Assembly: GCF_012971725.1 (NCBI RefSeq)
Contig: NZ_CP048833.1
Location: 2,790,001-2,854,000 of the forward strand
Reading direction: 5' to 3'
DNA: 64,000 nucleotides
From: Pseudomonas multiresinivorans
GTDB taxonomy: Bacteria; Pseudomonadota; Gammaproteobacteria; Pseudomonadales; Pseudomonadaceae
A program made the translations under genes and the position numbers. The notes beneath the pieces are model-generated. The model did not search any database and had not been told where the DNA came from. It was given only the letters and a program-made list of their open reading frames with translations. This document shows positions 38,648-47,233 of this stretch, piece by piece; positions within the stretch are counted from its first letter, which is position 1, and each line of letters begins with the position of its first letter.

Positions 38648-41556
38648 CGACGGACCTCGGCTTTCTCGTTTTGCGCGGCTTGGGCGGCTTGGGCATGGCG
38701 GCGCTCCTTGAGCAGGCGGCGTTGTTCGTCGCTGAACGCCTGGTAGCGCTTCTGCCATTCCGAAGGCTGGAACACGCGCACCACTTCCACCGCGGTGACC
38801 TTGTATTCCGGGCAGTTGGTGGCCCAGTCGGAGTTGTCGGTGGTGATCACGTTGGCGCCCGATTCGGGGAAGTGGAAGGTCGTGTAGACCACGCCCGGCG
38901 CTACCCGCTCGCTGACCTTGGCGCGCAGCACCGTCTGCCCGGCGCGGCTGCCGATGCCAACCCAGTCGCCGTCGTTGATGCCCCGGCTCTCGGCGTCGCT
39001 GGCGTGGATCTCCAGGCGATCTTCCTCGTGCCAGGCGACGTTGTCGGTGCGCCGGGTCTGGGCGCCGACGTTGTACTGGCTGAGGATGCGCCCGGTGGTG
39101 AGCAGCAGCGGGTAGCGGGCGTTGACCTTCTCTTCCGTGGGCACGTAGCCGGTGAGCATGAAGCGCCCCTTGCCGCGCACGAACTGCTCGATGTGCATGG
39201 TCGGCGTGCCATCGGGTGCAGCGTCGTTGCACGGCCATTGCAGGCTGCCGTGGCGGTCCAGTTCGGCGTAGCTGACGCGGGTGAAGGTCGGTGTCAGGCG
39301 GGCGATCTCGTCCATGATCTGCGACGGGTGCTGGTAGTCCATCGGGTAACCCAGGGCGTTGGCCAGGGCGACCGTGGCTTCCCAGTCGGCCTTGCCGCCC
39401 AGCGGTTCCATCACCTTGCGTACCCGCGAGATGCGCCGCTCGGCGTTGGTGAAGGTGCCGTCCTTCTCGAGGAAGGAGCTGCCCGGCAGGAACACGTGGG
39501 CGAACTTGGCGGTTTCATTGAGGAAGATGTCCTGCACCACCACGCATTCCATGGCGGAGAGGGCTGCGGTGACGTGCTGGGTATTCGGGTCGCTCTGGGC
39601 GATATCCTCGCCCTGGCAGTAAAGCGCCTTGAAGGTGCCGCCCAGCGCCGCTTCGAACATGTTGGGAATGCGCAGGCCAGGGTCGGGCTGCAGGGTGACA
39701 CCCCAGGCCTGTTCGAACTGGCTGCGCACGGTCTGGTTGGAAATGTGCCGGTAGCCGGGCAGTTCGTGGGGGAAGGAGCCCATGTCGCAGGAGCCCTGCA
39801 CGTTGTTCTGCCCGCGCAGCGGGTTCACCCCGACGCCCTCGCGGCCGACGTTGCCGGTGGCCATGGCGAGGTTGGCGATGCCCATCACCGCGGTGCTGCC
39901 CTGGCTGTGTTCGGTGACGCCCAGGCCGTAGTAGATCGCCGCGTTGCCGCCGGTGGCGTAGAGGCGGGCGGCGGCGCGGATTTCCTCGGCGGGCACGCCG
40001 CACACGGGGCCGAGTGCTTCCGGTGAGTTCTCCGGCAGGCTGACGAAATCGCGCCAGCGGATGAAGTCGCTGGCCTCGCAGCGTGCATCGACGAAGTCCT
40101 GCTTGACCAGGCCTTCGCTGACGATGACGTGGGCCAGCGCGTTGAGCATGGCGACGTTGGTGCCGGGGCGAAGTTGCAGGTGCAGCTCGGCGCGGGCGTG
40201 GGGCGAGTCGACCAGGTCGATGCGCCGGGGGTCGATGACGATCAGCTGTGCGCCCTGGCGCAGGCGGCGCTTGAGCTGCGAGCCGAACACCGGGTGCGCG
40301 TCGGTAGGGTTGGCGCCCATTACCAGCACCACGTCGGACTGCATTACCGAGTCGAAACTCTGGGTGCCGGCAGACTCGCCGAGGGTCTGCTTCAGGCCGT
40401 AGCCGGTGGGCGAGTGGCAGACCCGCGCACAAGTATCGACGTTGTTGTTGCCGAACGCCGCGCGCACCAGTTTCTGTACCAGGTAGGTCTCTTCGTTGGT
40501 GCAGCGACTGGAGGTGATCCCGCCGATGGAGTCGCGCCCGTATTTTGTCTGGATGCGGCGGAATTCGCTGGCAGCATAGGTGACGGCCTCGCCCCAGCTG
40601 ACTTCCTGCCAGGGGTCGCTGATGTGCTTGCGGATCATCGGCTTGGTGATGCGATCCGGGTGCGTGGCGTAGCCCCAGGCGAAGCGGCCCTTGACGCAGG
40701 AGTGGCCGTGGTTGGCCTGGCCGTTCTTGTCCGGGACCATGCGCACCAGCTGGTTGCCCTTCATCTCGGCGCGGAAGGAGCAGCCCACGCCGCAGTAGGC
40801 GCAAGTGGTGATGACGGCGCGCTCGGGCTGGCCGATTTCGACCACGCTCTTTTCCATCAGCGTGGCGGTGGGGCAGGCCTGCACGCAGGCGCCGCAGGAG
40901 ACGCATTCGGAGTCGAGGAAGTTCTCGCCGCCGGCCGCCGCCACACGGGACTCGAAGCCACGCCCCTCGATGGTCAGGGCGAAGGTGCCCTGGGTTTCCT
41001 CGCAGGCGCGCACGCAGCGGTTGCAGACGATGCACTTGCTCGGGTCGTAGTCGAAGTAGGGGTTGGAGACGTCCTTGGCATCCTTCAGGTGGTTGGCGCC
41101 GTCGTAGCCGTAGCGCACCTCGCGCAGGCCGACCTGGCCGGCCACGGTCTGCAACTCGCAGTTGCCGTTGGCGGAGCAGGTCAGGCAATCCAGCGGGTGG
41201 TCGGAGATGTACAGCTCCATGACGTTGCGGCGCAGGCCCGCCAGCTTCGGCGTCTGCGTGCGCACCACCATGCCCTCGCTGACCGGCGTGGTGCAGGAGG
41301 CCGGGTAGCCGCGCATGCCGTCGATCTCCACCAGGCACATGCGGCAGGAGCCGAAGGCTTCCAGGCTGTCGGTGGCGCAGAGCTTGGGAATGCTGGTGCC
41401 CAGCAGCGCGGCGGCGCGCATCACTGAGGTGCCGGCAGGGACGCTGATTTCGCGGCCGTCGATGCTCAGGCTGACCTGCACGTCGCTCTCGCGGGCGGGG
41501 GTGCCGAGGTCGATGTCACTCGTGCTGGACGTGGCAGGGTCGAAGAAATTGATCAC
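38644..41556 (-). CDS. fdsA: NAD-dependent formate dehydrogenase alpha subunit (molybdenum)
   Basis: A 970-residue catalytic subunit. In order it has a [2Fe-2S] ferredoxin domain (about 30-110, C-R-M-C with flanking Cys), an H-x3-C-x2-C-x5-C cluster (D-H-P-L-D-C-L-T-C-S-A-N-G-N-C), two [4Fe-4S] sets (C-I-V-C-N-R-C and C-V-S-C-G-A-C), and the molybdopterin domain starting C-A-Y-C-G-V-G-C. The active-site segment A-R-V-C-H-S-P-T uses Cys rather than selenocysteine. It oxidises formate to CO2 in the cytoplasm. The start is GTG at 41556, overlapping the fdsB stop by 4 bp; the open frame further upstream is spurious. Confidence 0.93.
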   Translation of the reverse strand: MINFFDPATSSTSDIDLGTPARESDVQVSLSIDGREISVPAGTSVMRAAALLGTSIPKLCATDSLEAFGSCRMCLVEIDGMRGYPASCTTPVSEGMVVRTQTPKLAGLRRNVMELYISDHPLDCLTCSANGNCELQTVAGQVGLREVRYGYDGANHLKDAKDVSNPYFDYDPSKCIVCNRCVRACEETQGTFALTIEGRGFESRVAAAGGENFLDSECVSCGACVQACPTATLMEKSVVEIGQPERAVITTCAYCGVGCSFRAEMKGNQLVRMVPDKNGQANHGHSCVKGRFAWGYATHPDRITKPMIRKHISDPWQEVSWGEAVTYAASEFRRIQTKYGRDSIGGITSSRCTNEETYLVQKLVRAAFGNNNVDTCARVCHSPTGYGLKQTLGESAGTQSFDSVMQSDVVLVMGANPTDAHPVFGSQLKRRLRQGAQLIVIDPRRIDLVDSPHARAELHLQLRPGTNVAMLNALAHVIVSEGLVKQDFVDARCEASDFIRWRDFVSLPENSPEALGPVCGVPAEEIRAAARLYATGGNAAIYYGLGVTEHSQGSTAVMGIANLAMATGNVGREGVGVNPLRGQNNVQGSCDMGSFPHELPGYRHISNQTVRSQFEQAWGVTLQPDPGLRIPNMFEAALGGTFKALYCQGEDIAQSDPNTQHVTAALSAMECVVVQDIFLNETAKFAHVFLPGSSFLEKDGTFTNAERRISRVRKVMEPLGGKADWEATVALANALGYPMDYQHPSQIMDEIARLTPTFTRVSYAELDRHGSLQWPCNDAAPDGTPTMHIEQFVRGKGRFMLTGYVPTEEKVNARYPLLLTTGRILSQYNVGAQTRRTDNVAWHEEDRLEIHASDAESRGINDGDWVGIGSRAGQTVLRAKVSERVAPGVVYTTFHFPESGANVITTDNSDWATNCPEYKVTAVEVVRVFQPSEWQKRYQAFSDEQRRLLKERRHAQAAQAAQNEKAEVRR

Positions 41557-43112
41557 GAGTCGGCCTCCGAAGTCGCCAGACCGAAGTCGGCGGGGAAGTG
41601 CTTGAGGGCGCTGGCTACGGGGAAGGCGGTCATGCCGCCGAGGGCGCAGAGCGAGCCGTATTGCATCGTGTCGCAGAGATCGGTGAGCAGCCGCGCCTGT
41701 TCCTCGCGGGCGCTGAGGTCGGTGGCGGCGATCAGCCGGTCGACCACCTCCACGCCGCGTGTCGAACCGATGCGGCAGGGCGTGCACTTGCCGCAGGATT
41801 CCTCGGCGCAGAACTGCAGGGCGAAGCGTGCCATGCGCGCCATGTCGAGCGTGTCGTCGGCGACCACCACGCCGCCATGGCCGAGCATGGCGCCGACGGC
41901 GGCGAAGGCTTCGTAGTCCAGCGGGGTGTCGAACTGCGAGGGCGGCACCCAGGCGCCCAGCGGGCCGCCAACCTGCGCGGCCTTCAGCGGTCGGCCGCTG
42001 GCGGTGCCGCCGCCGTAGCCTTCCACCAGCTCGCGCAGGGTCAGGCCGAAGGCACGTTCCACCAGCCCGCCGTGGCGAATGTTGCCCGCCAACTGGAAGG
42101 GCATGGTGCCCAGCGAGCGGCCCATGCCGAAGTCGCGGTAGTACTGCGCGCCCCTGGCCAGGATGATTGGCACCGAGGCCAGGGTAAGCACGTTGTGCAC
42201 CAGCGTCGGCAAGCCGAACAGGCCCTGCAGCGCGGGCAGTGGCGGTTTGGCGCGGACCACGCCGCGTTTGCCTTCCAGGGAATCCAGCAGGGCGGTTTCC
42301 TCGCCGCAGATGTAGGCGCCGGCGCCGACCCGCACTTCCAGCTCGAAGGCGCGGCCACTGCCGCAGACGTCCTCGCCGAGGTAGCCGGCTTCGCGGGCGA
42401 TCCTCAGGGCGAGGTTGAGTGTCACGATGGCGTCCGGGTACTCGGAGCGCACGTAGATGTAGCCCATGCTCGCGCCGACGGCGAGGCCGGCGATGGCCAT
42501 GCCTTCGATCAGCAGGAAGGGGTCGCCTTCCATCAGCATGCGGTCGGCGAAGGTGCCGGAGTCGCCTTCGTCGGCGTTGCATACAACGTATTTCTGCGGG
42601 CCGACGGCGTCACGCACAGTGCGCCACTTGATGCCGGCGGGGAAGGCCGCGCCGCCACGGCCACGCAGGCCGGAATCGAGCACGGCGGCTACGACGTCGG
42701 CGCCGTCCATGCCAATGGCACGGGCCAGGCCGTCGAAGCCGCCATGGGCGCGGTAGTCGTCCAGCGACAGCGGCCGGGTGATGCCGGCGCGGGCGAAGAG
42801 CAGGCGCTGCTGGGTCTTCAGGTAGGCAATCTCTTCCACCAGTCCCAGGGCCAGCGGGTGGCGTGCAGGGTCGTCGGCCAGCGCATCGAAGAGGGACGGG
42901 ACATCGGCTGCCGCCAGTGGACCGAAGCCCAGGCGGCCTTCGCTGCCGTCCATTTCCACCAGCGGTTCCAGCCAGTACAGGCCGCGGGAGCTAGTGCGCT
43001 GGATCTCCAGCGGAATCTGGCGGCGCTCGGCTTCGGCGACCAGGGCGTCGGTCACCTCATCGGCGCCCACCGCGCGGGCCAGCGAATCACAAGGGATGAA
43101 CAGCTTCAACAT
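41553..43112 (-). CDS. fdsB: NAD-dependent formate dehydrogenase beta subunit
   Basis: A 519-residue NuoF-like subunit. An N-terminal thioredoxin-like region of about 100 residues is followed by the FMN/NADH site (G-L-R-G-R-G-G-A-A-F-P-A-G and N-A-D-E-G-D-S-G-T-F) and the C-terminal [4Fe-4S] motif E-E-S-C-G-K-C-T-P-C-R. It passes electrons from the alpha subunit to NAD+. The ATG at 43112 overlaps the end of fdsG by 7 bp. Confidence 0.93.
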   Translation of the reverse strand: MLKLFIPCDSLARAVGADEVTDALVAEAERRQIPLEIQRTSSRGLYWLEPLVEMDGSEGRLGFGPLAAADVPSLFDALADDPARHPLALGLVEEIAYLKTQQRLLFARAGITRPLSLDDYRAHGGFDGLARAIGMDGADVVAAVLDSGLRGRGGAAFPAGIKWRTVRDAVGPQKYVVCNADEGDSGTFADRMLMEGDPFLLIEGMAIAGLAVGASMGYIYVRSEYPDAIVTLNLALRIAREAGYLGEDVCGSGRAFELEVRVGAGAYICGEETALLDSLEGKRGVVRAKPPLPALQGLFGLPTLVHNVLTLASVPIILARGAQYYRDFGMGRSLGTMPFQLAGNIRHGGLVERAFGLTLRELVEGYGGGTASGRPLKAAQVGGPLGAWVPPSQFDTPLDYEAFAAVGAMLGHGGVVVADDTLDMARMARFALQFCAEESCGKCTPCRIGSTRGVEVVDRLIAATDLSAREEQARLLTDLCDTMQYGSLCALGGMTAFPVASALKHFPADFGLATSEADS

Positions 43113-43588
43113 GCGGCGTCCTCCCGGCAACCGTTCACCAGCTCGCGCAGGCGTTCGGCGGTGAGGCGCGCGTGCACGCGGCCGTCCAGTTCCAGGGCCG
43201 GCGAGCAGGCGCAGGCGCCCAGGCAATAGACCGGGCGCAGGGCGATGCGGCCGTCGGCGCTGGTGCCGTGGTCGTCCAGCCCGAGCTGTTCGCGCAGTTG
43301 TGCGGCGAGGGCTTCGGCGCCGCGGCTCTGGCACGACTCGGCGCGGCACAGGCGCAGCGTATGGCGGGCCGGGGGCGCGGTGCGGAAGTCGTGGTAGAAG
43401 CTGATCACCCCGCGCACCTCGGCGACGCTGAGGTTCAGGGCGTGGGCGATTTCGGGGAGGGCATCGTCGGGGATGTAGCCGACGCAGTCCTGGATGGCAT
43501 GAAGCACTGGCAGCAGGGCGCCGGGCGTGGCTTTCAGGCGTTCCAGGACATCATGGATCAGGGGCAGGTGAAGCGAATCATGAGGCAT
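43106..43588 (-). CDS. fdsG: NAD-dependent formate dehydrogenase gamma subunit
   Basis: A 160-residue NuoE-like protein. An N-terminal helical region (L-P-V-L-H-A-I-Q-D-C-V-G-Y-I-P near residue 24) precedes a thioredoxin-like [2Fe-2S] domain whose ligands are C-R-A-E-S-C and C-L-G-A-C-A-C-S-P. It relays electrons with FdsB. It is the first gene of the operon fdsG-fdsB-fdsA-fdsD. No LysR-type FdsR gene is adjacent, so regulation is not evident locally. Confidence 0.92.
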   Translation of the reverse strand: MPHDSLHLPLIHDVLERLKATPGALLPVLHAIQDCVGYIPDDALPEIAHALNLSVAEVRGVISFYHDFRTAPPARHTLRLCRAESCQSRGAEALAAQLREQLGLDDHGTSADGRIALRPVYCLGACACSPALELDGRVHARLTAERLRELVNGCREDAAC

Positions 43589-43973
43589 TCAGCGCACCTC
43601 GATATCGCGGATGCCTGCCATGGGCGGCGATCCGGAATCCTTCGGCTGCGGCGCACCGGCCACGTCACGGGCTGCGTGGCTGTTCGGGGCGCCATTGTTA
43701 TTATCCGGCCAGGCATCTGGGCGCGCCTGGTCCTCGACAGTATGGAAGCTTGCCATCCCTTGTGTTCAAGGATTGCACCGCAGCGACCCTGCGCATCCTG
43801 AAACCGACAGACCCTTAAACCGACAGACTGCCGAAACGGCCACGCTGTCCGCTCAGAGCCCCCTTGTTGGCCGGCAAAGCCCTCGGTGGCGAGCGGTGCT
43901 CGACTTAACCTGCTGGCTGCCCATGACAACAAGAATCCGCGCCGTTCCCGCGCGCGGGAAGAAGGGGAGCACC
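43589..43973. other. Divergent intergenic region, fdsG / cytochrome
   Basis: About 385 bp between divergent operons, which must hold both promoters. On the minus strand an AATAACAA motif lies at 43702-43695, within GGATAATAAC that could be a -10. On the plus strand AACAAGAA (43928-43935) precedes the cytochrome gene. No convincing small gene was seen. Confidence 0.45.
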
Positions 43974-44339
43974 ATGCATAAACCCGCAACGGCCTGGCTG
44001 CCGGTTGCCCTGCTGGCCCTGGTCGGCCTGCTCGGCGGCTGTGGCGATGACGCCGCGCCGCCTACCCGCAACGCCGCCGCCCTGGCACCTGCCGATCCCG
44101 CGCTGGCGAAAATCTATGACAGCAGCTGCAAGCTCTGCCACGCCAACCCGGCGTCGGGAGCACCGCTGGCCGGTGATGCGAAAGCCTGGCAGCCCCGGGT
44201 CGCCCAGGGCGCGGACAGCCTGCTGGACCACAGCATCAATGGTTTCAAGGGCATGCCGCCGATGGGCATGTGCATGCAGTGCTCGGAGGACGAGTTCCTG
44301 GCGCTGATTTCCTTCATGTCCGGCCAGTCGGTCCGGTAA
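43974..44339 (+). CDS. Cytochrome c5-like lipoprotein
   Basis: A 121-residue protein with a lipobox (L-L-G-G-C, Cys23) and one haem motif, C-K-L-C-H. The following pattern A-W-x-P-R-x-A-Q-G, L-L-D-H-S-I-N-G-F-K-G-M-P-P, then C-M-Q-C-S, is that of cytochrome c5; the Met in K-G-M-P-P is the likely distal haem ligand. It should be a membrane-anchored periplasmic electron carrier. AAGGGGAG before the ATG fixes the start. It is first in an operon with two Tat-type enzymes and is the likely electron acceptor of the FAD oxidase downstream. Confidence 0.88.
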   Translation: MHKPATAWLPVALLALVGLLGGCGDDAAPPTRNAAALAPADPALAKIYDSSCKLCHANPASGAPLAGDAKAWQPRVAQGADSLLDHSINGFKGMPPMGMCMQCSEDEFLALISFMSGQSVR

Positions 44340-44355
44340 GGGCGGGGTTGCTTCG

Positions 44356-45750
44356 ATGCCTATTCATCTTACCCGTCGCCAGCTCCTGCACAGCGCTGGC
44401 ATTGCCGGCGCGTTCGCGGCGCTGTCGAGCAGCCCGCTGGCCGCCGAACTGGCCCGCGCGCCGCGGCTGATACCCTGGCGCAACTGGTCCGGCGGGCAGA
44501 GCTGCCTGCCCGCGGCGCGCCTGGCTCCGCAGAGCCTCGACGAACTGGTACAGGTCATTCGCCTGGCCGAGGGCAAGGTGCGCCCGGTGGGTTCGGCGCA
44601 CTCCTTCAGCGCCCTGGTGCCGACCGACGGCACGCTGGTCTCGCTGGCCTACTTCAACGGCCTGCTCGGCCACGATGCCGACACATTGCAGGCGGAATTC
44701 GCGGCCGGCACGCCAATGTCGCTCATGGGGCCGGCACTGAAGGAGATCGGCCAGGCGCTGCCGAACATGGCGGACATCGATTACCAGACCCTGGCCGGGG
44801 CGATCTCCACCTCGACCCACGGCACCGGGGTCGGCTTCGGCTCCTATTCCTCCCGCGTCACCGGCTTGCAACTGGTGACCGCCAGCGGCGAGGTGCTGGA
44901 CTGCGACGCCCAGCGCCACCCCGAGGTGTTCAACGCCGCGCGGGTATCCCTCGGCGCCTTTGGCATCGCCACCCGCGTGCGCCTGCAGAACCGCCAGGCC
45001 TATCGCCTGCGCGAGCGGCAGTGGGTGGCCAGCACCGAGGAATTGCTGGAGGACGTGGAGAAGAACACCCGCGAGAACCAGCACTGGGAAATGCAGGTCA
45101 TGACCCATTCCGACTACGCGCTGTCCATCGCCCTGAACGAGACCACCGACCCGGCCACGCCGCCGCTGGACCCGGCCGAGGAGGGTGGCAACCAGTTCGT
45201 CAGCATCATCGAGAACCTCGACAAGTACGGCAGCGACTTCCCCGCCGCGCGGCGCTTCCTGCTCAACAGCCTGCGCCATGTCGCCAGCTTCGACGACCGT
45301 GTCGGCGACTCCTACGACATCTACGCCAACGTGCGCAACGTACGCTTCAACGAGATGGAATATTCGGTCCCGGCGGAACACGGGCCGGCCTGCCTGCGCG
45401 AGATTCTGAAGAAGATCAACGACAAGGACCTGCGCACCTGGTTCCCCATCGAATACCGCTACGTGAAGGCCGATGACATTCCGCTGAGCATGTTCGAAGG
45501 CCGCGACAGTTGCTCCATCTCCGTGCACCAGCACTACAGCATGGACCACCACAACTTCTTCGCCGCCATCGAACCGATCTTCTGGAAGTATGCCGGCCGG
45601 CCGCACTGGGGCAAGCTGCACACGCTCAACGCGCGCACGCTGCAACCGCTCTACCCGCGCTGGAAGGAATTCACCGAAGTGCGCCGCGAGCTGGACCCGC
45701 AGGGCAAGTTCCTCAATGCCCACCTGTCATCGATCCTGGGCGTGGCCTGA
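44356..45750 (+). CDS. Tat-exported FAD-linked oxidase, aldonolactone/alditol oxidase-like
   Basis: A 464-residue VAO-type flavoprotein. Residues 1-30 form a Tat signal (T-R-R-Q-L-L, hydrophobic core, A-L-S-S-S-P-L-A-A). The FAD domain has V-G-S-A-H-S-F-S, in which H82 is a candidate for covalent FAD, and S-T-S-T-H-G-T-G. The C-terminal H-W-x-K (P-H-W-G-K-L) is the catalytic signature of D-arabinono-1,4-lactone/gulonolactone-type oxidases. It probably oxidises a polyol, lactone or hydroxyl-bearing compound in the periplasm. The c5-type cytochrome encoded 16 bp upstream could take its electrons instead of O2. Confidence 0.87.
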   Translation: MPIHLTRRQLLHSAGIAGAFAALSSSPLAAELARAPRLIPWRNWSGGQSCLPAARLAPQSLDELVQVIRLAEGKVRPVGSAHSFSALVPTDGTLVSLAYFNGLLGHDADTLQAEFAAGTPMSLMGPALKEIGQALPNMADIDYQTLAGAISTSTHGTGVGFGSYSSRVTGLQLVTASGEVLDCDAQRHPEVFNAARVSLGAFGIATRVRLQNRQAYRLRERQWVASTEELLEDVEKNTRENQHWEMQVMTHSDYALSIALNETTDPATPPLDPAEEGGNQFVSIIENLDKYGSDFPAARRFLLNSLRHVASFDDRVGDSYDIYANVRNVRFNEMEYSVPAEHGPACLREILKKINDKDLRTWFPIEYRYVKADDIPLSMFEGRDSCSISVHQHYSMDHHNFFAAIEPIFWKYAGRPHWGKLHTLNARTLQPLYPRWKEFTEVRRELDPQGKFLNAHLSSILGVA

Positions 45751-45766
45751 CAAGGAAGAGCAACCC

Positions 45767-47044
45767 ATGAAACGACGCAATTTCATCGTCGGTGCGGCCG
45801 GGGCGGGAGTTCTGCTCGCGGGCGCCGGTGCCTGGCTGCGACCGTCCGACCACGGCGCGCCTTACGACGACTACTTCGCCCGGCTGAACCGCGAACTGCG
45901 CGAGCACGGGCCGATGCGCCCGGTGATGCTGATCGACCTCGACCGCCTGGACCACAACGTCGACGTGGTGATGCAGTCGGTCGCCCGCACCGGCAAGCAC
46001 CTGCGCGTGGTGGAGAAGTCCCTGCCGTCGCCGCAGTTGCTCGACTACATCGCCCAGCGCGCCGGCACTCGGCGGATGATGTCGTTCCACCAGCCGTTCC
46101 TCAATCACGATGCCGAGCGCTTTCCCGATGCCGACCTGCTGCTGGGCAAGCCACTGCCGGTCGGCTCGGCACAGCAGTTCTACGAGGAACTTCGCGGCCC
46201 GTTCGACCCGACGAAACAGCTGCAATGGCTGCTCGACACCCCCGAGCGCCTGCAGCAGTACCTGGCGCTGGCGCAAGGGCGCAACACCCGCCTGCGGATC
46301 AACATCGAACTGGACGTCGGCCTGCACCGTGGCGGTGTGGCGGACCACGCGACGCTGGACAGGATGCTCACGATCATCGGCGCCAACCCGCAGCACCTGG
46401 AGTTCGCCGGGTTCATGGGCTACGACCCCTTCGTCGGCATGGGCGTGCCCGAGGTACTGGGCTCCTCCGAGGAGCTTTTCGCCAAGGTCATGACGCTCTA
46501 CGACGGCTTCGTCGACTACGCGCGCACCCGTCATGCGCCGCTGTGGAAGCCGGGGCTGACGCTCAATACCGCCGGCAGCCCCAGCTACAAGATGCACGAG
46601 AACGAACGCACCAGCACCGAGGTGTCGGTGGGTTCGGCGCTGGTCAAGCCGACCCACTACGACCTGCCATCGCTGGTGGACCACCAGCCGGCAGCCTTCA
46701 TCGCCACGCCAGTCATCAAGAGCACCGGCCCGGTGCGGATTCCGGCGCTGGACGACAAGTCGGCACTGTTCTCCTGGTGGGATACCAACCAGCGCGAGAC
46801 CTTCTTCGTCTACGGCGGCAACTGGATGGCCGAACCCGAGTCGCCCAGGGGGTTGCAGTTCAACGGCCTGTACGGGCGCAGCTCGAACCAGGAGATGGTC
46901 AACGGCTCCAGCGCCGTGAACCTGAAAGTGGACGACCAGATATTCCTGCGCCCGACCCAGTCCGAGTCGATCCTGCTGCAGTTCGGCGACCTGCTGGCCA
47001 TACGCGGGGGGCGCATCGTCGAGCACTGGCCGGTCTATAGCTGA
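45767..47044 (+). CDS. Tat-exported DSD1-family PLP-dependent enzyme (alanine racemase fold)
   Basis: A 425-residue protein. The N-terminus is Tat-like (K-R-R-N-F-I-V-G followed by a hydrophobic core to about residue 24). The barrel domain starts P-V-M-L-I-D-L-D-R-L-D-H-N, and V-V-E-K-S places the PLP lysine at K84. Related enzymes are D-threonine aldolases and D-serine/D-hydroxyaspartate dehydratases. The whole protein contains no cysteine, so the usual H-x-C zinc site of that family is absent. A periplasmic PLP enzyme is unusual. It is 16 bp after the FAD oxidase gene. The substrate is unknown; an amino alcohol or D-hydroxy amino acid is a guess. Confidence 0.82.
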   Translation: MKRRNFIVGAAGAGVLLAGAGAWLRPSDHGAPYDDYFARLNRELREHGPMRPVMLIDLDRLDHNVDVVMQSVARTGKHLRVVEKSLPSPQLLDYIAQRAGTRRMMSFHQPFLNHDAERFPDADLLLGKPLPVGSAQQFYEELRGPFDPTKQLQWLLDTPERLQQYLALAQGRNTRLRINIELDVGLHRGGVADHATLDRMLTIIGANPQHLEFAGFMGYDPFVGMGVPEVLGSSEELFAKVMTLYDGFVDYARTRHAPLWKPGLTLNTAGSPSYKMHENERTSTEVSVGSALVKPTHYDLPSLVDHQPAAFIATPVIKSTGPVRIPALDDKSALFSWWDTNQRETFFVYGGNWMAEPESPRGLQFNGLYGRSSNQEMVNGSSAVNLKVDDQIFLRPTQSESILLQFGDLLAIRGGRIVEHWPVYS

Positions 47045-47065
47045 GCGGCGCAGCGTTGACATTGG

Positions 47066-47092
47066 GCGGGCGGCAATGGGCCGTCCGCCCGC
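47066..47092 (+). terminator. Hairpin after the exported redox operon
   Basis: GCGGGCGG (47066-47073, with G66 pairing C92) and CCGCCCGC (47085-47092) form an 8-bp GC stem with an 11-nt loop, 22 bp after the stop of the PLP enzyme gene. Confidence 0.55.
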
Positions 47093-47233
47093 GCCAGCGG
47101 GGCATTGCGCGAGGTTGTCTGTAATATTCTGTTACGCCTGCTCTTGGCGAGCCTGCGAAAGCGTTATGATGCGGCCAACGTGCGCCGCCCACATGACAAG
47201 AATCGCCGGCGCCTCCGCTCGAGAGCAGCCTAC

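Noticed and set aside
41557..42582. Upstream extension of fdsA through the fdsB gene
   Set aside because: It has low-complexity, Arg-rich sequence and overlaps the well-conserved fdsB; the GTG at 41556 with the GTGA overlap is the proper start.
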